Assembly: GCA_022072085.1 (NCBI GenBank)
Contig: JAJVII010000021.1
Span: 1 to 64,000, forward strand
DNA length: 64,000 nt
Origin: Phycisphaerae bacterium
Lineage (GTDB): Bacteria; Planctomycetota; Phycisphaerae; JAJVII01
Reading direction: 5' to 3'
In this document: piece after piece, positions 27,232 to 36,910 of the stretch
How positions within the stretch are numbered: the stretch's first letter is position 1
Layout of the letters: every line of letters begins with the position of its first letter
The notes under the pieces: model-generated
The model's input: only the letters and a program-made list of their open reading frames with translations
Told to the model about the DNA's origin: nothing
Databases searched by the model: none
Translations under genes and position numbers: made by a program

Positions 27232-28419
27232 TCACCCGGCGCGGCGGCGACGGGAGGCGGCCAGTGCCAGGCCGCCCAGGCCCAGCAGGGCCAGGGTCGC
27301 CGGCTCGGGCACCTGGGCGACGGCCGTGAACTTGAAGAGCTGATTGCTGTTGCCGGCGCCGTTCCAGCCGCCGCCTTCGAGCACCAGCAGGTTGTCGGCG
27401 TCATACCAGAGCAGGGCATTGGCCCGGTCGCCCTGGGAGTGATTGGTCGGGCTGAACTGGTCGGCCGGGATGATGTCGCGGCAGTAGAGGCTCTGCAACC
27501 GCTTCCAGGTGTCGCCGCCCTGGTTGGCGTATTCCTCGATGGACCAGTTGTCGTAGGCAGTGCTGTAGCGGAGCACCCAGAGGTCGCCGTCGGCGTCGAA
27601 GCTGAGGCTGGAAATGGTCCCGGTGGTGATGGCGACGCCGCTCTCGTTCTGGAGGGTCAGGGCCGTCGGCGTGGTGGCCGTCCGCGTCCCGACGGTGTAG
27701 GTCGGCGTGCCGCTGTCGACGACCAGCCCGCTGCGGGCCGCCAGGTCGAAGTAGTAGACGCCCGCGCCGGCGGCGCCGAACATGCGGGCAACGTTGCCGC
27801 CCGACGGCGTGCCGTGAAGCTGGAGCCCGTGCAGGTGGTTGCCCCCGGTGCTGCTGGTCGCGATCTGGGTCATCGCCAGCGTCGCGCCGTCCTTGTCGGT
27901 CGGGTCATAGGCGCCGCTGCTGTTCTGGGGCTGGAGCTCCAGGATCGTCGTAACGGAACTGCCGATGTTGTCGTAGCTCCAGAACATGCTCGGGTCGCCG
28001 CCGCTGTCGCCGCCGTAGTAGGCGATCGACTGGCCGGTCTTGCCGCCCGTGCCCATCACGCCCCCGTTGAACGTGTCCACGGGATTGAGAAACGATGCAT
28101 CGCGCCACCGGCCGTCGACCGACGTGCCGTAGTAGTTGCTGCTGGTGGTCAGGGAGTAGCGGTAGTTGGTGAACGTGAGGTCGGCGATGTTGAAGTCCTG
28201 CCGGGCGACCGACGGGTAGTAGAGCGGCCGGGCGCTACCCACGAACGCCAGGTGACCCGCGCCGTCGGTGCTCATCGCGTTGCCCGACCAGCGGGTGCTG
28301 TCGCTGCTGCCCTGAGCGTAGGAGTCGTACTGGATTTCCGTCAGCCCCGCCCGCGCCGGCAGACAGGCCGCAAGCGTCAGGATCGCAGCCGCCGCACAAG
28401 TCGTCCCGAGTCGCAACAT
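27232..28419 (-). CDS. PEP-CTERM sorting domain-containing protein
   Basis: Signal peptide plus C-terminal VPEPATLALLGLGGLALAASRRRRAG. Confidence 0.9.
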   Translation of the reverse strand: MLRLGTTCAAAAILTLAACLPARAGLTEIQYDSYAQGSSDSTRWSGNAMSTDGAGHLAFVGSARPLYYPSVARQDFNIADLTFTNYRYSLTTSSNYYGTSVDGRWRDASFLNPVDTFNGGVMGTGGKTGQSIAYYGGDSGGDPSMFWSYDNIGSSVTTILELQPQNSSGAYDPTDKDGATLAMTQIATSSTGGNHLHGLQLHGTPSGGNVARMFGAAGAGVYYFDLAARSGLVVDSGTPTYTVGTRTATTPTALTLQNESGVAITTGTISSLSFDADGDLWVLRYSTAYDNWSIEEYANQGGDTWKRLQSLYCRDIIPADQFSPTNHSQGDRANALLWYDADNLLVLEGGGWNGAGNSNQLFKFTAVAQVPEPATLALLGLGGLALAASRRRRAG

Positions 28420-28532
28420 GATCGACCTCCGTTCTCCCGCGAGTCTTCACGAAACGAGCCAGGAATTGGCCTGTCCCCGGTCCCCGGCGCCCCGGTTTGC
28501 CGCCCTCGGACGTGTGGACCGTTTGGCGATGC

Positions 28533-28548
28533 CGCAAACGGCGTGCCA
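28533..28548 (-). promoter_or_regulatory. Candidate sigma-54 promoter TGGCAC-GCCGT-TTGCG
   Basis: 114 nt upstream of ATG 28419; one deviation (TTGCG) from TGGCAC-N5-TTGCW. Confidence 0.7.
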
Positions 28549-28792
28549 GGACCGACTATCGCCCTCGACTTCTTCCCTTGGAGGCCATAAGCCGTTGGGC
28601 TTCCCCGCCTTGCAGTGCAAAATTCTCTCCGGAATAACTCCGCTGCCCGATTCCAGAGGCTGACGGTGTTGATTTGCATCAACATGGAACACGCCGCGCG
28701 TTGATTCCAGGCAACGCGCAGGCTCCGCGGGCGCGGATCGATGCGGCGGGCGCAAGGACCTCAGGCGGGCCCACTTCAGGCGGCCGGGGGGA

Positions 28793-29626
28793 TCAGGTCA
28801 GCAGTTGCTTGCTGCGGGTGAACTGGAGTTCGCGGTCGGCCAGGCGGCCTTCGAGGCAGGCCCGGCTGATCTCGATGACCTCCCGGGCCTCGTCGGGCGT
28901 CATCGTGCCGACGGTCACCAGGTCGATCGGCCGAAGCGTGGACCAGGCGAAGGGCAGCCCGACGTAGGGCATGACGCGGCCGGCGGCCATCGGCTTGATG
29001 GTCGTCACCGGATGGCGGGCGTTGTGGATCATCTTCTGCGTCCAATCGATCTCCAACGGCATGAGGAAACCGGCGGAGTTGTAGATGCAGATGTAGCTGG
29101 CGACGTCCAGCTCGGTCCGGTCGGCGGCGACGATGGCCTCGGGCAGGTGCGTGCTCAGGCCGGGGATCATGCCGCGCTGGCGGGCCATCTCGCTGATGCG
29201 GTCCATGTGCCGGATCGTCCGCGTCAGCCCGTCGTAAAGCCGGTCGGTCAGCGACGTATGCGGCCAGCAGAACGTCGCCCCGCGGGCGGCGCAGCGGTCG
29301 TAGGAGCGGGCGACCGAGTCCCAGTCCGGCCCGCTCTCGGTCAGGTCGAAGCCTGGCGTGCAGATCCAGTGCAACTCGGCGCCGACGGACTGGCGGGCCT
29401 GCTCGATCGCGTCCGGCAGCGGGTCCTGCATCGGGCCCATCGTCACGTTGACGCCGGCGGTCAGGAAGACCGCGAGCATCTCGGCCAGCTTGTCGCGGTC
29501 CTGGATGCTGCGGACCCACTGGCCCCGCGACTTGGTCTGGTGGGCATAGCCCAGCCACCAGTTGGAGCCGGCCACCAGCCGCGAGACACTCACGCCGCCG
29601 ATCTGCGTCCGGGGAAACTGATCCAT
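28793..29626 (-). CDS. Aldo/keto reductase-like / TIM-barrel hypothetical protein
   Basis: 277 aa; MDQFPRTQIGGVSVSRLVAGSNWWLGYAHQTK start resembles the AKR N-terminus; C-terminal VTVGTMTPDEAREVIEI. Confidence 0.6.
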   Translation of the reverse strand: MDQFPRTQIGGVSVSRLVAGSNWWLGYAHQTKSRGQWVRSIQDRDKLAEMLAVFLTAGVNVTMGPMQDPLPDAIEQARQSVGAELHWICTPGFDLTESGPDWDSVARSYDRCAARGATFCWPHTSLTDRLYDGLTRTIRHMDRISEMARQRGMIPGLSTHLPEAIVAADRTELDVASYICIYNSAGFLMPLEIDWTQKMIHNARHPVTTIKPMAAGRVMPYVGLPFAWSTLRPIDLVTVGTMTPDEAREVIEISRACLEGRLADRELQFTRSKQLLT

Positions 29627-29865
29627 CGCAAGACTCCCTGACGGCTGGCCGCCGCGTTACGAACCCGAACCATCATACGCCGACACGAACCGTCGCAGCC
29701 AGCAAAATGGGCGCCGGCCCGCCAGGCCGACGGGCAGTGTTGCGGCCGGTTATCGCTGGTGTCGAGAATTTGTACAGAATCCAGTGGAAATGACTGCGGC
29801 CAAGGCTCAATGGAATTTTTTCTATTCCTTCCATTAGCAGGACTTGCGGCCCAGACCGCGTTTCC

Positions 29866-29881
29866 TGGCACGCCATTTGCA
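29866..29881 (+). promoter_or_regulatory. Sigma-54 promoter TGGCAC-GCCAT-TTGCA
   Basis: Exact consensus, 105 nt upstream of ATG 29986. Confidence 0.85.
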
Positions 29882-29985
29882 GCACTTGTGAGGTCACCTT
29901 GAGGCATTTCCTGCACCCGTGAGACGCTTGTCGGCGGCCGTCCCAACTGAGCGAGAAGGGCCATTGTAATCGAAGGAGTCTGGCG

Positions 29986-31986
29986 ATGAAGCGATTCATT
30001 TTCGCGGCCATGGCCGTTGGTCTGCTGCTGAGTTTGCACGGGGGGGCGCAGACGGCACAGGGGGCAACCTACTACGTCAACTACGGCGCCAGCGGCGGCG
30101 GTACGGGCTGGGGCGACGCCTATGGGTCGATCCTGTCGGCGCTCAATGCGATCGACACGGCTGACGACACCAGTGCAACGATCAAGGTCGGCCTGACCAC
30201 GGGCGGCAATTATTACGGCGCTTCCAGCAAGACCATCGCCTACGCCAGTTCCAACACGACGGCCGACATCAGCATCCTGGGCGGCTGGGATCCCAACACC
30301 GACACGGTCACCGGCGTCAGCAACATCGGCGGGACCGGCATGGGCCTGAGCCTGATGGTCAGCGGCGGGGCCGTCGGCAACGCCAACATCGGCAACATCA
30401 CGATCCGCGACTTCAACATCAACACCTCCGGCATCGGGCTGAACACCAACGCCAGCACCAACAACTCCAACTATGTCAACTTCGCCGTTTACGACAGCAC
30501 CCTCAGCACCTCGTCGCTGACGTCCAATGTCATCCGGACCTCGGCCAACGGCGGCAAGGTGGCCGGGCTGCTCCTGGACAACACCGACGTGAGCACGCCG
30601 GTCGGCAGCGTCATGTCGGCCATCTACGGCAGTTCCGCCAACGCCGGCGGGGTGAACACGTTCGAGGTGCGCAACGGCTCGACGATCACGGCGGCCGCCG
30701 ACGGCAGCGGCAACGGCAAGAATGGGGCGGCCGAGGTCATCGGCGCCCGGTTGGTCGCCTCCGGCGCGACCACCACCATCACCAACACCGGCGCCGGCTG
30801 GGGCGCGTATGTGGGCAACACCGCCTACGGGCCGTACGGCCACAGCGTCACCGACGTGACGATCACCTCGACCGGCGGGGCCACCGGCGGCGGGCTGAGC
30901 CTGGTCGCCGACGACTTCAGCCCCAGCGCGGTCGCCTCGGTCGTCTCCAACGTCACCATCACCACTGGGGGCGGGGCGGCGCTTCGGCTCTATGGCTGGC
31001 ATGGCAGCGGCAGCGATGCCAACGCGACGGACGTGGCCATCAGCAACGCGACGCTGACCGCCAACGGCGCCGCCGGCATCGCTCTCTACATCCAGTTTCA
31101 AAACGGCGGTATCTCGGACGTGGATGTCACCGACAGCACGCTGCACGGCGGATCGCAGGCCGTCTATCTCGCCGGCGGCGGCGGAAACCGCGGCGCCGAC
31201 ACGCTGGATTTCCTCCGCTCAACGCTCTCGGCCGGCGCGGCCGACGGCTCGACCAACTCGGCCAGCCCGGTCGTCCAGATCAACACCTACGACGACTCGA
31301 CGACGATGACCCTCGACCGCACCATCGTCCGCAACGGCGCCGGCGGGGTTCTCATCGCCCCGGTCACCACCCAGGGCAACGCCTTTCTCACGATGATCAA
31401 CTCGGTCATCACCGACCAGACCGGTTACGGTGTGCAACTGGATGCCCCCGGAAACAGCGGCGAGAGGCTGACCGCCACCAACTCCACCTTCAGCGATCTG
31501 GGCGGACCGGCCGCCGTCTTCGGCGACAACGGCACCAGCACCATCCTGGAGGCGATACTGAACTACGTCGCCTTTGTCCTGCGCGACCCCAGCGCAACGA
31601 TCTTTGAGAACCTGGACGCCAACCGTCAACTGGCGCTCATCGGTGACCTGAACGCCTTCTACGAGTATCTCACTTACTTCGCCAACACCGGCGGCGGCGG
31701 GTTGAACGACACCCTCACCTCCAGCCTGGACGCCCCGGCCGGCGACGCCATGCTCGACGCCGACGGCTACCACCTGCTGGCCGGCTCGCCGCTGGCCAAC
31801 CAGTACACCCCCTCCGGCGGCGACCCGCTGGTCGACATCGAGGGCGACATTCGCCCGGATGTCACGCTGGCCGACATCGGCGCCGACGAGGCCTACCCCG
31901 TCCCCGAGCCGGCGACGCTGGGGCTGCTGGCGATCGGCGGCGCGGGGATGGTCGCCGGCGCGTTCCGCCGGCGCCGCCGCGATTGA
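29986..31986 (+). CDS. PEP-CTERM protein with right-handed beta-helix-like repeats
   Basis: MKRFIFAAMAVGLLLSLHGGAQTAQG signal; C-terminal VPEPATLGLLAIGGAGMVAGAFRRRRRD. Confidence 0.9.
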   Translation: MKRFIFAAMAVGLLLSLHGGAQTAQGATYYVNYGASGGGTGWGDAYGSILSALNAIDTADDTSATIKVGLTTGGNYYGASSKTIAYASSNTTADISILGGWDPNTDTVTGVSNIGGTGMGLSLMVSGGAVGNANIGNITIRDFNINTSGIGLNTNASTNNSNYVNFAVYDSTLSTSSLTSNVIRTSANGGKVAGLLLDNTDVSTPVGSVMSAIYGSSANAGGVNTFEVRNGSTITAAADGSGNGKNGAAEVIGARLVASGATTTITNTGAGWGAYVGNTAYGPYGHSVTDVTITSTGGATGGGLSLVADDFSPSAVASVVSNVTITTGGGAALRLYGWHGSGSDANATDVAISNATLTANGAAGIALYIQFQNGGISDVDVTDSTLHGGSQAVYLAGGGGNRGADTLDFLRSTLSAGAADGSTNSASPVVQINTYDDSTTMTLDRTIVRNGAGGVLIAPVTTQGNAFLTMINSVITDQTGYGVQLDAPGNSGERLTATNSTFSDLGGPAAVFGDNGTSTILEAILNYVAFVLRDPSATIFENLDANRQLALIGDLNAFYEYLTYFANTGGGGLNDTLTSSLDAPAGDAMLDADGYHLLAGSPLANQYTPSGGDPLVDIEGDIRPDVTLADIGADEAYPVPEPATLGLLAIGGAGMVAGAFRRRRRD

Positions 31987-32029
31987 GACGGCGGCCCGCG
32001 AGTCCGCATCCGAACCGACTTCTCCCCGA

Positions 32030-32054
32030 AGCCCGGGCACGGCCGGCCCGGGCT
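32030..32054 (+). terminator. Hairpin terminator candidate
   Basis: AGCCCGGGC ACGGCCG GCCCGGGCT followed by GTTCGTTT, 44 nt after stop. Confidence 0.6.
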
Positions 32055-32268
32055 GTTCGTTTCGTATGACTCAGCCCGCGCCGGAGGGGCGTCGGGATGC
32101 CCGGGGCTCGGCGTCTGCCGCTGTTGCGTCCGAGCATCATTTCGCCCAGCCGTGTTGCCTTTTCGCATCAGAGCGGTTGTGGCGCCACCGGCGAACCGCT
32201 GCGACGCAGTATTCCTATCTAATTTATTAATAAGACTTTACGGGAATTCCCTGCCCCCCTTCCGCGTT

Positions 32269-32284
32269 TGGCACGCTGTTTGCA
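32269..32284 (+). promoter_or_regulatory. Sigma-54 promoter TGGCAC-GCTGT-TTGCA
   Basis: Exact consensus, 192 nt upstream of ATG 32476. Confidence 0.85.
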
Positions 32285-32475
32285 TGTATTTCCTATCAGC
32301 AAAGGTGACTAACTGAACGCAGCCTCGGGGCAGCACTCCCCCTACCACGCTCTTCCGTCACCTGCTCCAAGACATGATATCGACAAGCGGCGTGCGCGGT
32401 GCGCGCGGTCCGCAGTCCGTCCCGGCTGACAGTCCGCCTTGGCGACGAATCGCGAATTGCCTGGAGGAGTCCGCT

Positions 32476-35400
32476 ATGTTCAAACGCACGACTCTGACCT
32501 TCCTGGTCTGCCTGCTGACGCTCGGGGCGGGCTGGGCCCACGCAGATGTCTACACCTGGGGGCTGTCCGGCAGCGGCGCCTGGGCCACCGGGACCAACTG
32601 GACGCCGACCGGCCCGCCGACGTCGGCCGACACCGCCGTCTTCGACGACAGCACGGGCGCGGGGCGGACGATCACCCTGGCCACCAACACGATCGCCACC
32701 GTGAACGTCACGGGCAGCTACGGCTGGACCTTCAGCGGCAGCGGCTCGTCGCTGACCTTCGGCACGCTGTTCAGCTACGCCAGCAGCGGGCAGAGCTCGA
32801 TCAGTTCCCGGCTGCGCGGCACCGGCCAACTGAGCGTCACCGCCGGGCGCCTGGACCTCAACAACTCCACCAACGACTTCAGCGGGGGCCTGCTGATCGA
32901 CGGCGGACAGGTCCGCGTCAGCGGGGCGACCTCGGGCACGCCCCTGGGGGCGGGCCTGCTGCGGCTCAAGAGCGGCAGCCTCAGCGGCCAGGGGTCGCAG
33001 AACTACTCGATCATCAGCAACACCTTCCAGATCGAGGGCAACTTCACCTTCGGCGGCATGGTCGAGACGATCACCAACCAGTTCACCGGAACCGGCACGC
33101 TGCTGGGCAGCTACAACCTGACGGTCCCAACCGGGGCCGGCGTGCAGTTCAACAGCACCGCGGTCATCGGGGACGGCGGCAACGGCTACGGCTTCGCCAA
33201 GCTGGGCGGCGGCACGCTGACCACATCGGCCCTGAACACGTTCACCGGGCAGGTGGCCATCAAGGAGGGCGTCCTCGGCTTCACCGGCGGCAGCGCAACC
33301 GTCGGGTCGGCCAGCCCGTTGGGCAAGAACTCGACGATCCTGCTGGGCGACGCCGTCCTCGGGGCCGACGCCTCGCTGCTCAAGGGCAACGGCGCCGGCA
33401 CGCTGTGGCAGAACATCACCGTCGTCGCCGGCGCGGGCACACGCACCATCGGCACCAGCGGCCAGTCCAACGGCACCTATGCCGGCAACATCACGTTGAA
33501 CAAGAACGTGACCATCAACACTTTCAGCGGGGACAACGCCACCTTCAGCGGCCAGATCACCGGCGTCGGCGGCATCACCAAGACCGGCACCGCGACGGCC
33601 ACCTTCTCCGGCGACAACAGCTTCCAGGGCGCGGCGGACCTGACCGCCGGCACGACGATCCTCTCGACGTCGGCCAATGCCCTGAGCACCAACGCCCTGG
33701 GCGGCACGGTGACCGTCCAGAGCGGCGCCATCCTCCGCTACCAGGTCGACATCAGCCGAAATATCACGCTCAACGGCGGCACGCTCATCCCCGGCGACGC
33801 CGGCAACAACATGTACAACAACTCCGGCAACCTGACCGTGACCGCCCCATCGACCCTCGGCGGCAGCGGCGACGGAACGAGATGGCGGGCCGTCTCCGGC
33901 CTGGTTTCCGGCGGCAGCCTGCTGACGGTCAACAACACCTCGCACGCCAGCACGCTCCTGTTCACCCATGTCGACAACTCGCACAGCGGCGGGCTGCTGA
34001 TCATCAATGGCTCGCTGGGGGCCGGGGCGGCCGGTTCGCTGGGCACGGGCCCGGTTCAGGTCGGCGACGCCACCGGCGTCGGCGCCCTGCGGTTCTACGA
34101 GGATCTGCCGGCCGCCAATAATCGCCCCAGTTCCATCGTCGTGAACGCCAACAGCGAAGTCAGCATGAACACCACAGCCGCCGTGACCATGCCGATCACC
34201 CTCAACGGCGGGTCGTTCTGGGGCGGCACCCGCGGCGGCGGCGTCCGCACCGCCGGCGGAATGACCGCTGGCACCACGCACGGCCTCAACATCTACTCCG
34301 GCGCCCTCACGCTGGCGGCCGACTCCTTCGTCGGCGTTTCCGGCGACGGCAGCGACAAGCTCACCCTCAACGGCCAGATCGTCGACGACACGCCGGCCCA
34401 CGACTTCAAGGTGACCTACTACTCCGGATCGACCACGCAGGGCATCTGGCTGGGGTCGGCCAACAGCTACGGCGGCGGCACCGAGATCAACGGCGCCCTG
34501 GTCGTCACCGCTGCGACCGGCGGCCTGTCCAGCGGACCGGTGGTCGTCTCCCGCATGGGGCCGGGCGCCTATCCGGGCAACTACACGTCGATCGTTCAGA
34601 ACCGCGGCATCCTGCGCACCACCGTGGACGGATCACTCACCTCCGCTTCCAGCGTCTCGTTCACCGCCGACAGCCTGTATGACATCCGCTCGATCGAAAG
34701 CAAGGTTGTCTCGCTGGGTTACGGCGCCGCCATCACCCGCGGCGCCGGGTCGGCCCCGATCGTCTACAGCGGCGCGGGGCAGAACGTCGCCCTGTCGCGC
34801 GGCGCCATCATCGACCCCAGCGCCCCCGAGCCGACCCGCACCGAGGTGGCTGCCCTGGGCGGGACCGGCAGCGACTTCGGCCTGTTCCGCGGCCGCACTG
34901 TCGCCGAGTCCGGCACGTGGTCCTTCGGCAACGACGGCAGCTCGACGCTCTACCGCGGACTGGCCGCCACGACCGTCGACTTCACCTTCACCGGGACGGC
35001 CAACGACGTGGCTTCCGGCACGCCTGGCGTCAGCTTCTACTCCCAGGCAGCCCGCACGCTGACCATCGGCACGACCGGCGCCGGTGCGGCCATCAACAGC
35101 AGCAAGCTGATCCTCGACGGCGCGGGCAGCTTCGTCTTCGCCGGGTCGCTCAACACGCTGCCCGGGACGATCCAGCAGAACGGCGTCTGGATGGTGCGGT
35201 TCAACGACGCCGGCGGACTGGCCAGCGGCAAGACCCTCAACGTCAACGGCGGCTGGCTCGACCTGAACCATGCCGGGGCCCTGGCGGCCGGGTCGGCCGT
35301 GAACGTCAACAACGGCGGCATCTTCTACCTCGACCAGACGCTCACCAGCGGCACGGTGGCCGTCAACAACGGCGGCGGGCTCTACCTGACCGGCGACCAG

Positions 35401-36516
35401 TCCCAACTGGGCGCGGCCGCCTGGACCTTCGCCGCCGGCTCGCAGATCTTCCTGGGCGTCAACCTGACGGCCGCCCTGCCGGGCTCGACCGTCGGAAACT
35501 CGGACATCGTGCTGCGATCGTCGAGCACGGTTTCCTTGAGTTCCGCCGGCCTGGCGCTGAGCGAGTCGACGCGCCTGACCGTGGCGCCGACCTCCATCGG
35601 CGGCGCCCAGACCGCGACGCTGAGCACGGGCAACCTCTCCCTGGTCGGCGGGCAGACCTTCGGCCGACTGACCGCCCTGACCGGCGGCTCGCTGGTCGTC
35701 AGCACAGTCGTCAACTTCACGGGCGGCAAGCTGATCGTCGGCGACGTGAACGACTTCCGCGTGATCAGCCAGATGAGCACGCCGGTGTACTACATGGCCG
35801 GACAGGCCGGCCTGGTGCAGTTGTCCAGCACGTCCAACCAGATGGCCGCCATCGAGATTCAGAAGGGCACGCTGCGGGTTGACGCCCTGGCGCACCTGGG
35901 CGGAGCGACCGACATCAACCTGGTCGCCGGCGGCACGCTGCGGCTGGACTACAACACTCCCGCGTGGACCGGCGCGCTGCACGGCACGGGAACCGTCCTG
36001 ATCGGCGACGCCGCCAGCGGCACGAGCACGCTGACCCTGAACACCGGCACGACCGTCAGCCCGGGCAACAGCGCGGGCGTGATGGACTTCACCGGCAATC
36101 TCGCCTTTGGCGCGGGGACCTCGACGCTGAACATCGAGGTGCTCGGCGGCGGGGCCGTCGCCGGCACGGACTACGACGCGCTGCACGTCACCGGCACGCT
36201 GACCGGCCTGTCCAATGTGGACCTCGTCATCACCTTCGACACCGGCCTGTTCGACGTCGACCTGCTGGGCGACACGCTGACGATCGCGACCACCAGCAGC
36301 GACCTGAGCGGCCTGCTCACCGGCACGACGGGTTTCAAGTCGGTCACGATCGTGACGCCCGGCTACTCGGCCGACCTGAACTACAACAACGGCAGCATCA
36401 CCCTGACCAACCTCACCGGTCCCGAGCAGCCCGTCCCCGAGCCGGCGACGCTGGGCCTGCTGGCGCTGGGCGGAGTCGGCCTGATCGCCGGAGCATCCCG
36501 CCGCCGCCGCATCTGA
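32476..36516 (+). CDS. Autotransporter-associated beta-strand repeat PEP-CTERM protein
   Basis: Signal MFKRTTLTFLVCLLTLGAGWAHA; GGITKTGTATATFSGDNSFQGAADLTAGTTIL repeats; C-terminal VPEPATLGLLALGGVGLIAGASRRRRI. Confidence 0.9.
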   Translation: MFKRTTLTFLVCLLTLGAGWAHADVYTWGLSGSGAWATGTNWTPTGPPTSADTAVFDDSTGAGRTITLATNTIATVNVTGSYGWTFSGSGSSLTFGTLFSYASSGQSSISSRLRGTGQLSVTAGRLDLNNSTNDFSGGLLIDGGQVRVSGATSGTPLGAGLLRLKSGSLSGQGSQNYSIISNTFQIEGNFTFGGMVETITNQFTGTGTLLGSYNLTVPTGAGVQFNSTAVIGDGGNGYGFAKLGGGTLTTSALNTFTGQVAIKEGVLGFTGGSATVGSASPLGKNSTILLGDAVLGADASLLKGNGAGTLWQNITVVAGAGTRTIGTSGQSNGTYAGNITLNKNVTINTFSGDNATFSGQITGVGGITKTGTATATFSGDNSFQGAADLTAGTTILSTSANALSTNALGGTVTVQSGAILRYQVDISRNITLNGGTLIPGDAGNNMYNNSGNLTVTAPSTLGGSGDGTRWRAVSGLVSGGSLLTVNNTSHASTLLFTHVDNSHSGGLLIINGSLGAGAAGSLGTGPVQVGDATGVGALRFYEDLPAANNRPSSIVVNANSEVSMNTTAAVTMPITLNGGSFWGGTRGGGVRTAGGMTAGTTHGLNIYSGALTLAADSFVGVSGDGSDKLTLNGQIVDDTPAHDFKVTYYSGSTTQGIWLGSANSYGGGTEINGALVVTAATGGLSSGPVVVSRMGPGAYPGNYTSIVQNRGILRTTVDGSLTSASSVSFTADSLYDIRSIESKVVSLGYGAAITRGAGSAPIVYSGAGQNVALSRGAIIDPSAPEPTRTEVAALGGTGSDFGLFRGRTVAESGTWSFGNDGSSTLYRGLAATTVDFTFTGTANDVASGTPGVSFYSQAARTLTIGTTGAGAAINSSKLILDGAGSFVFAGSLNTLPGTIQQNGVWMVRFNDAGGLASGKTLNVNGGWLDLNHAGALAAGSAVNVNNGGIFYLDQTLTSGTVAVNNGGGLYLTGDQSQLGAAAWTFAAGSQIFLGVNLTAALPGSTVGNSDIVLRSSSTVSLSSAGLALSESTRLTVAPTSIGGAQTATLSTGNLSLVGGQTFGRLTALTGGSLVVSTVVNFTGGKLIVGDVNDFRVISQMSTPVYYMAGQAGLVQLSSTSNQMAAIEIQKGTLRVDALAHLGGATDINLVAGGTLRLDYNTPAWTGALHGTGTVLIGDAASGTSTLTLNTGTTVSPGNSAGVMDFTGNLAFGAGTSTLNIEVLGGGAVAGTDYDALHVTGTLTGLSNVDLVITFDTGLFDVDLLGDTLTIATTSSDLSGLLTGTTGFKSVTIVTPGYSADLNYNNGSITLTNLTGPEQPVPEPATLGLLALGGVGLIAGASRRRRI

Positions 36517-36557
36517 CGCCGCGGGTGTGGGTCGCCAGCGCCCATCCGATTCTTCTT

Positions 36558-36589
36558 CAAGGCCCAGTCACCGCCGTGGCTGGGCCTTG
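36558..36589 (+). terminator. Hairpin terminator candidate
   Basis: CAAGGCCCAG ... CTGGGCCTTG followed by TGTGTT, 42 nt after stop. Confidence 0.65.
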
Positions 36590-36791
36590 TGTGTTGGCCG
36601 GCGGCGCTGCTTCCGGCGGCCGGCAGGGCTGCATGGGGAGTTCTGGCCAAGCCCCCTCGACAGCGTTGCGAAAACGCCTCAATGGGGGTGAAAAAATGTA
36701 CAGAATCGGCCTGCAATGACCGACGACAACATCTCAAAATACAATTGTTAGCTCATATCTCATCAGGACTTACAATTTTATTGGCGTTCTA

Positions 36792-36807
36792 TGGCACGGA
36801 ATTTGCA
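36792..36807 (+). promoter_or_regulatory. Sigma-54 promoter TGGCAC-GGAAT-TTGCA
   Basis: Exact consensus, 104 nt upstream of ATG 36911. Confidence 0.85.
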
Positions 36808-36910
36808 GTAGCAGGCGATCAGGCTGTGACACTTCCAGTGCACGAAAGACGCATGTCGGCAACGGTTTCGGCAGAGTGAGAAGGACAATCGCGATTGAAG
36901 GAGGCTCGAG

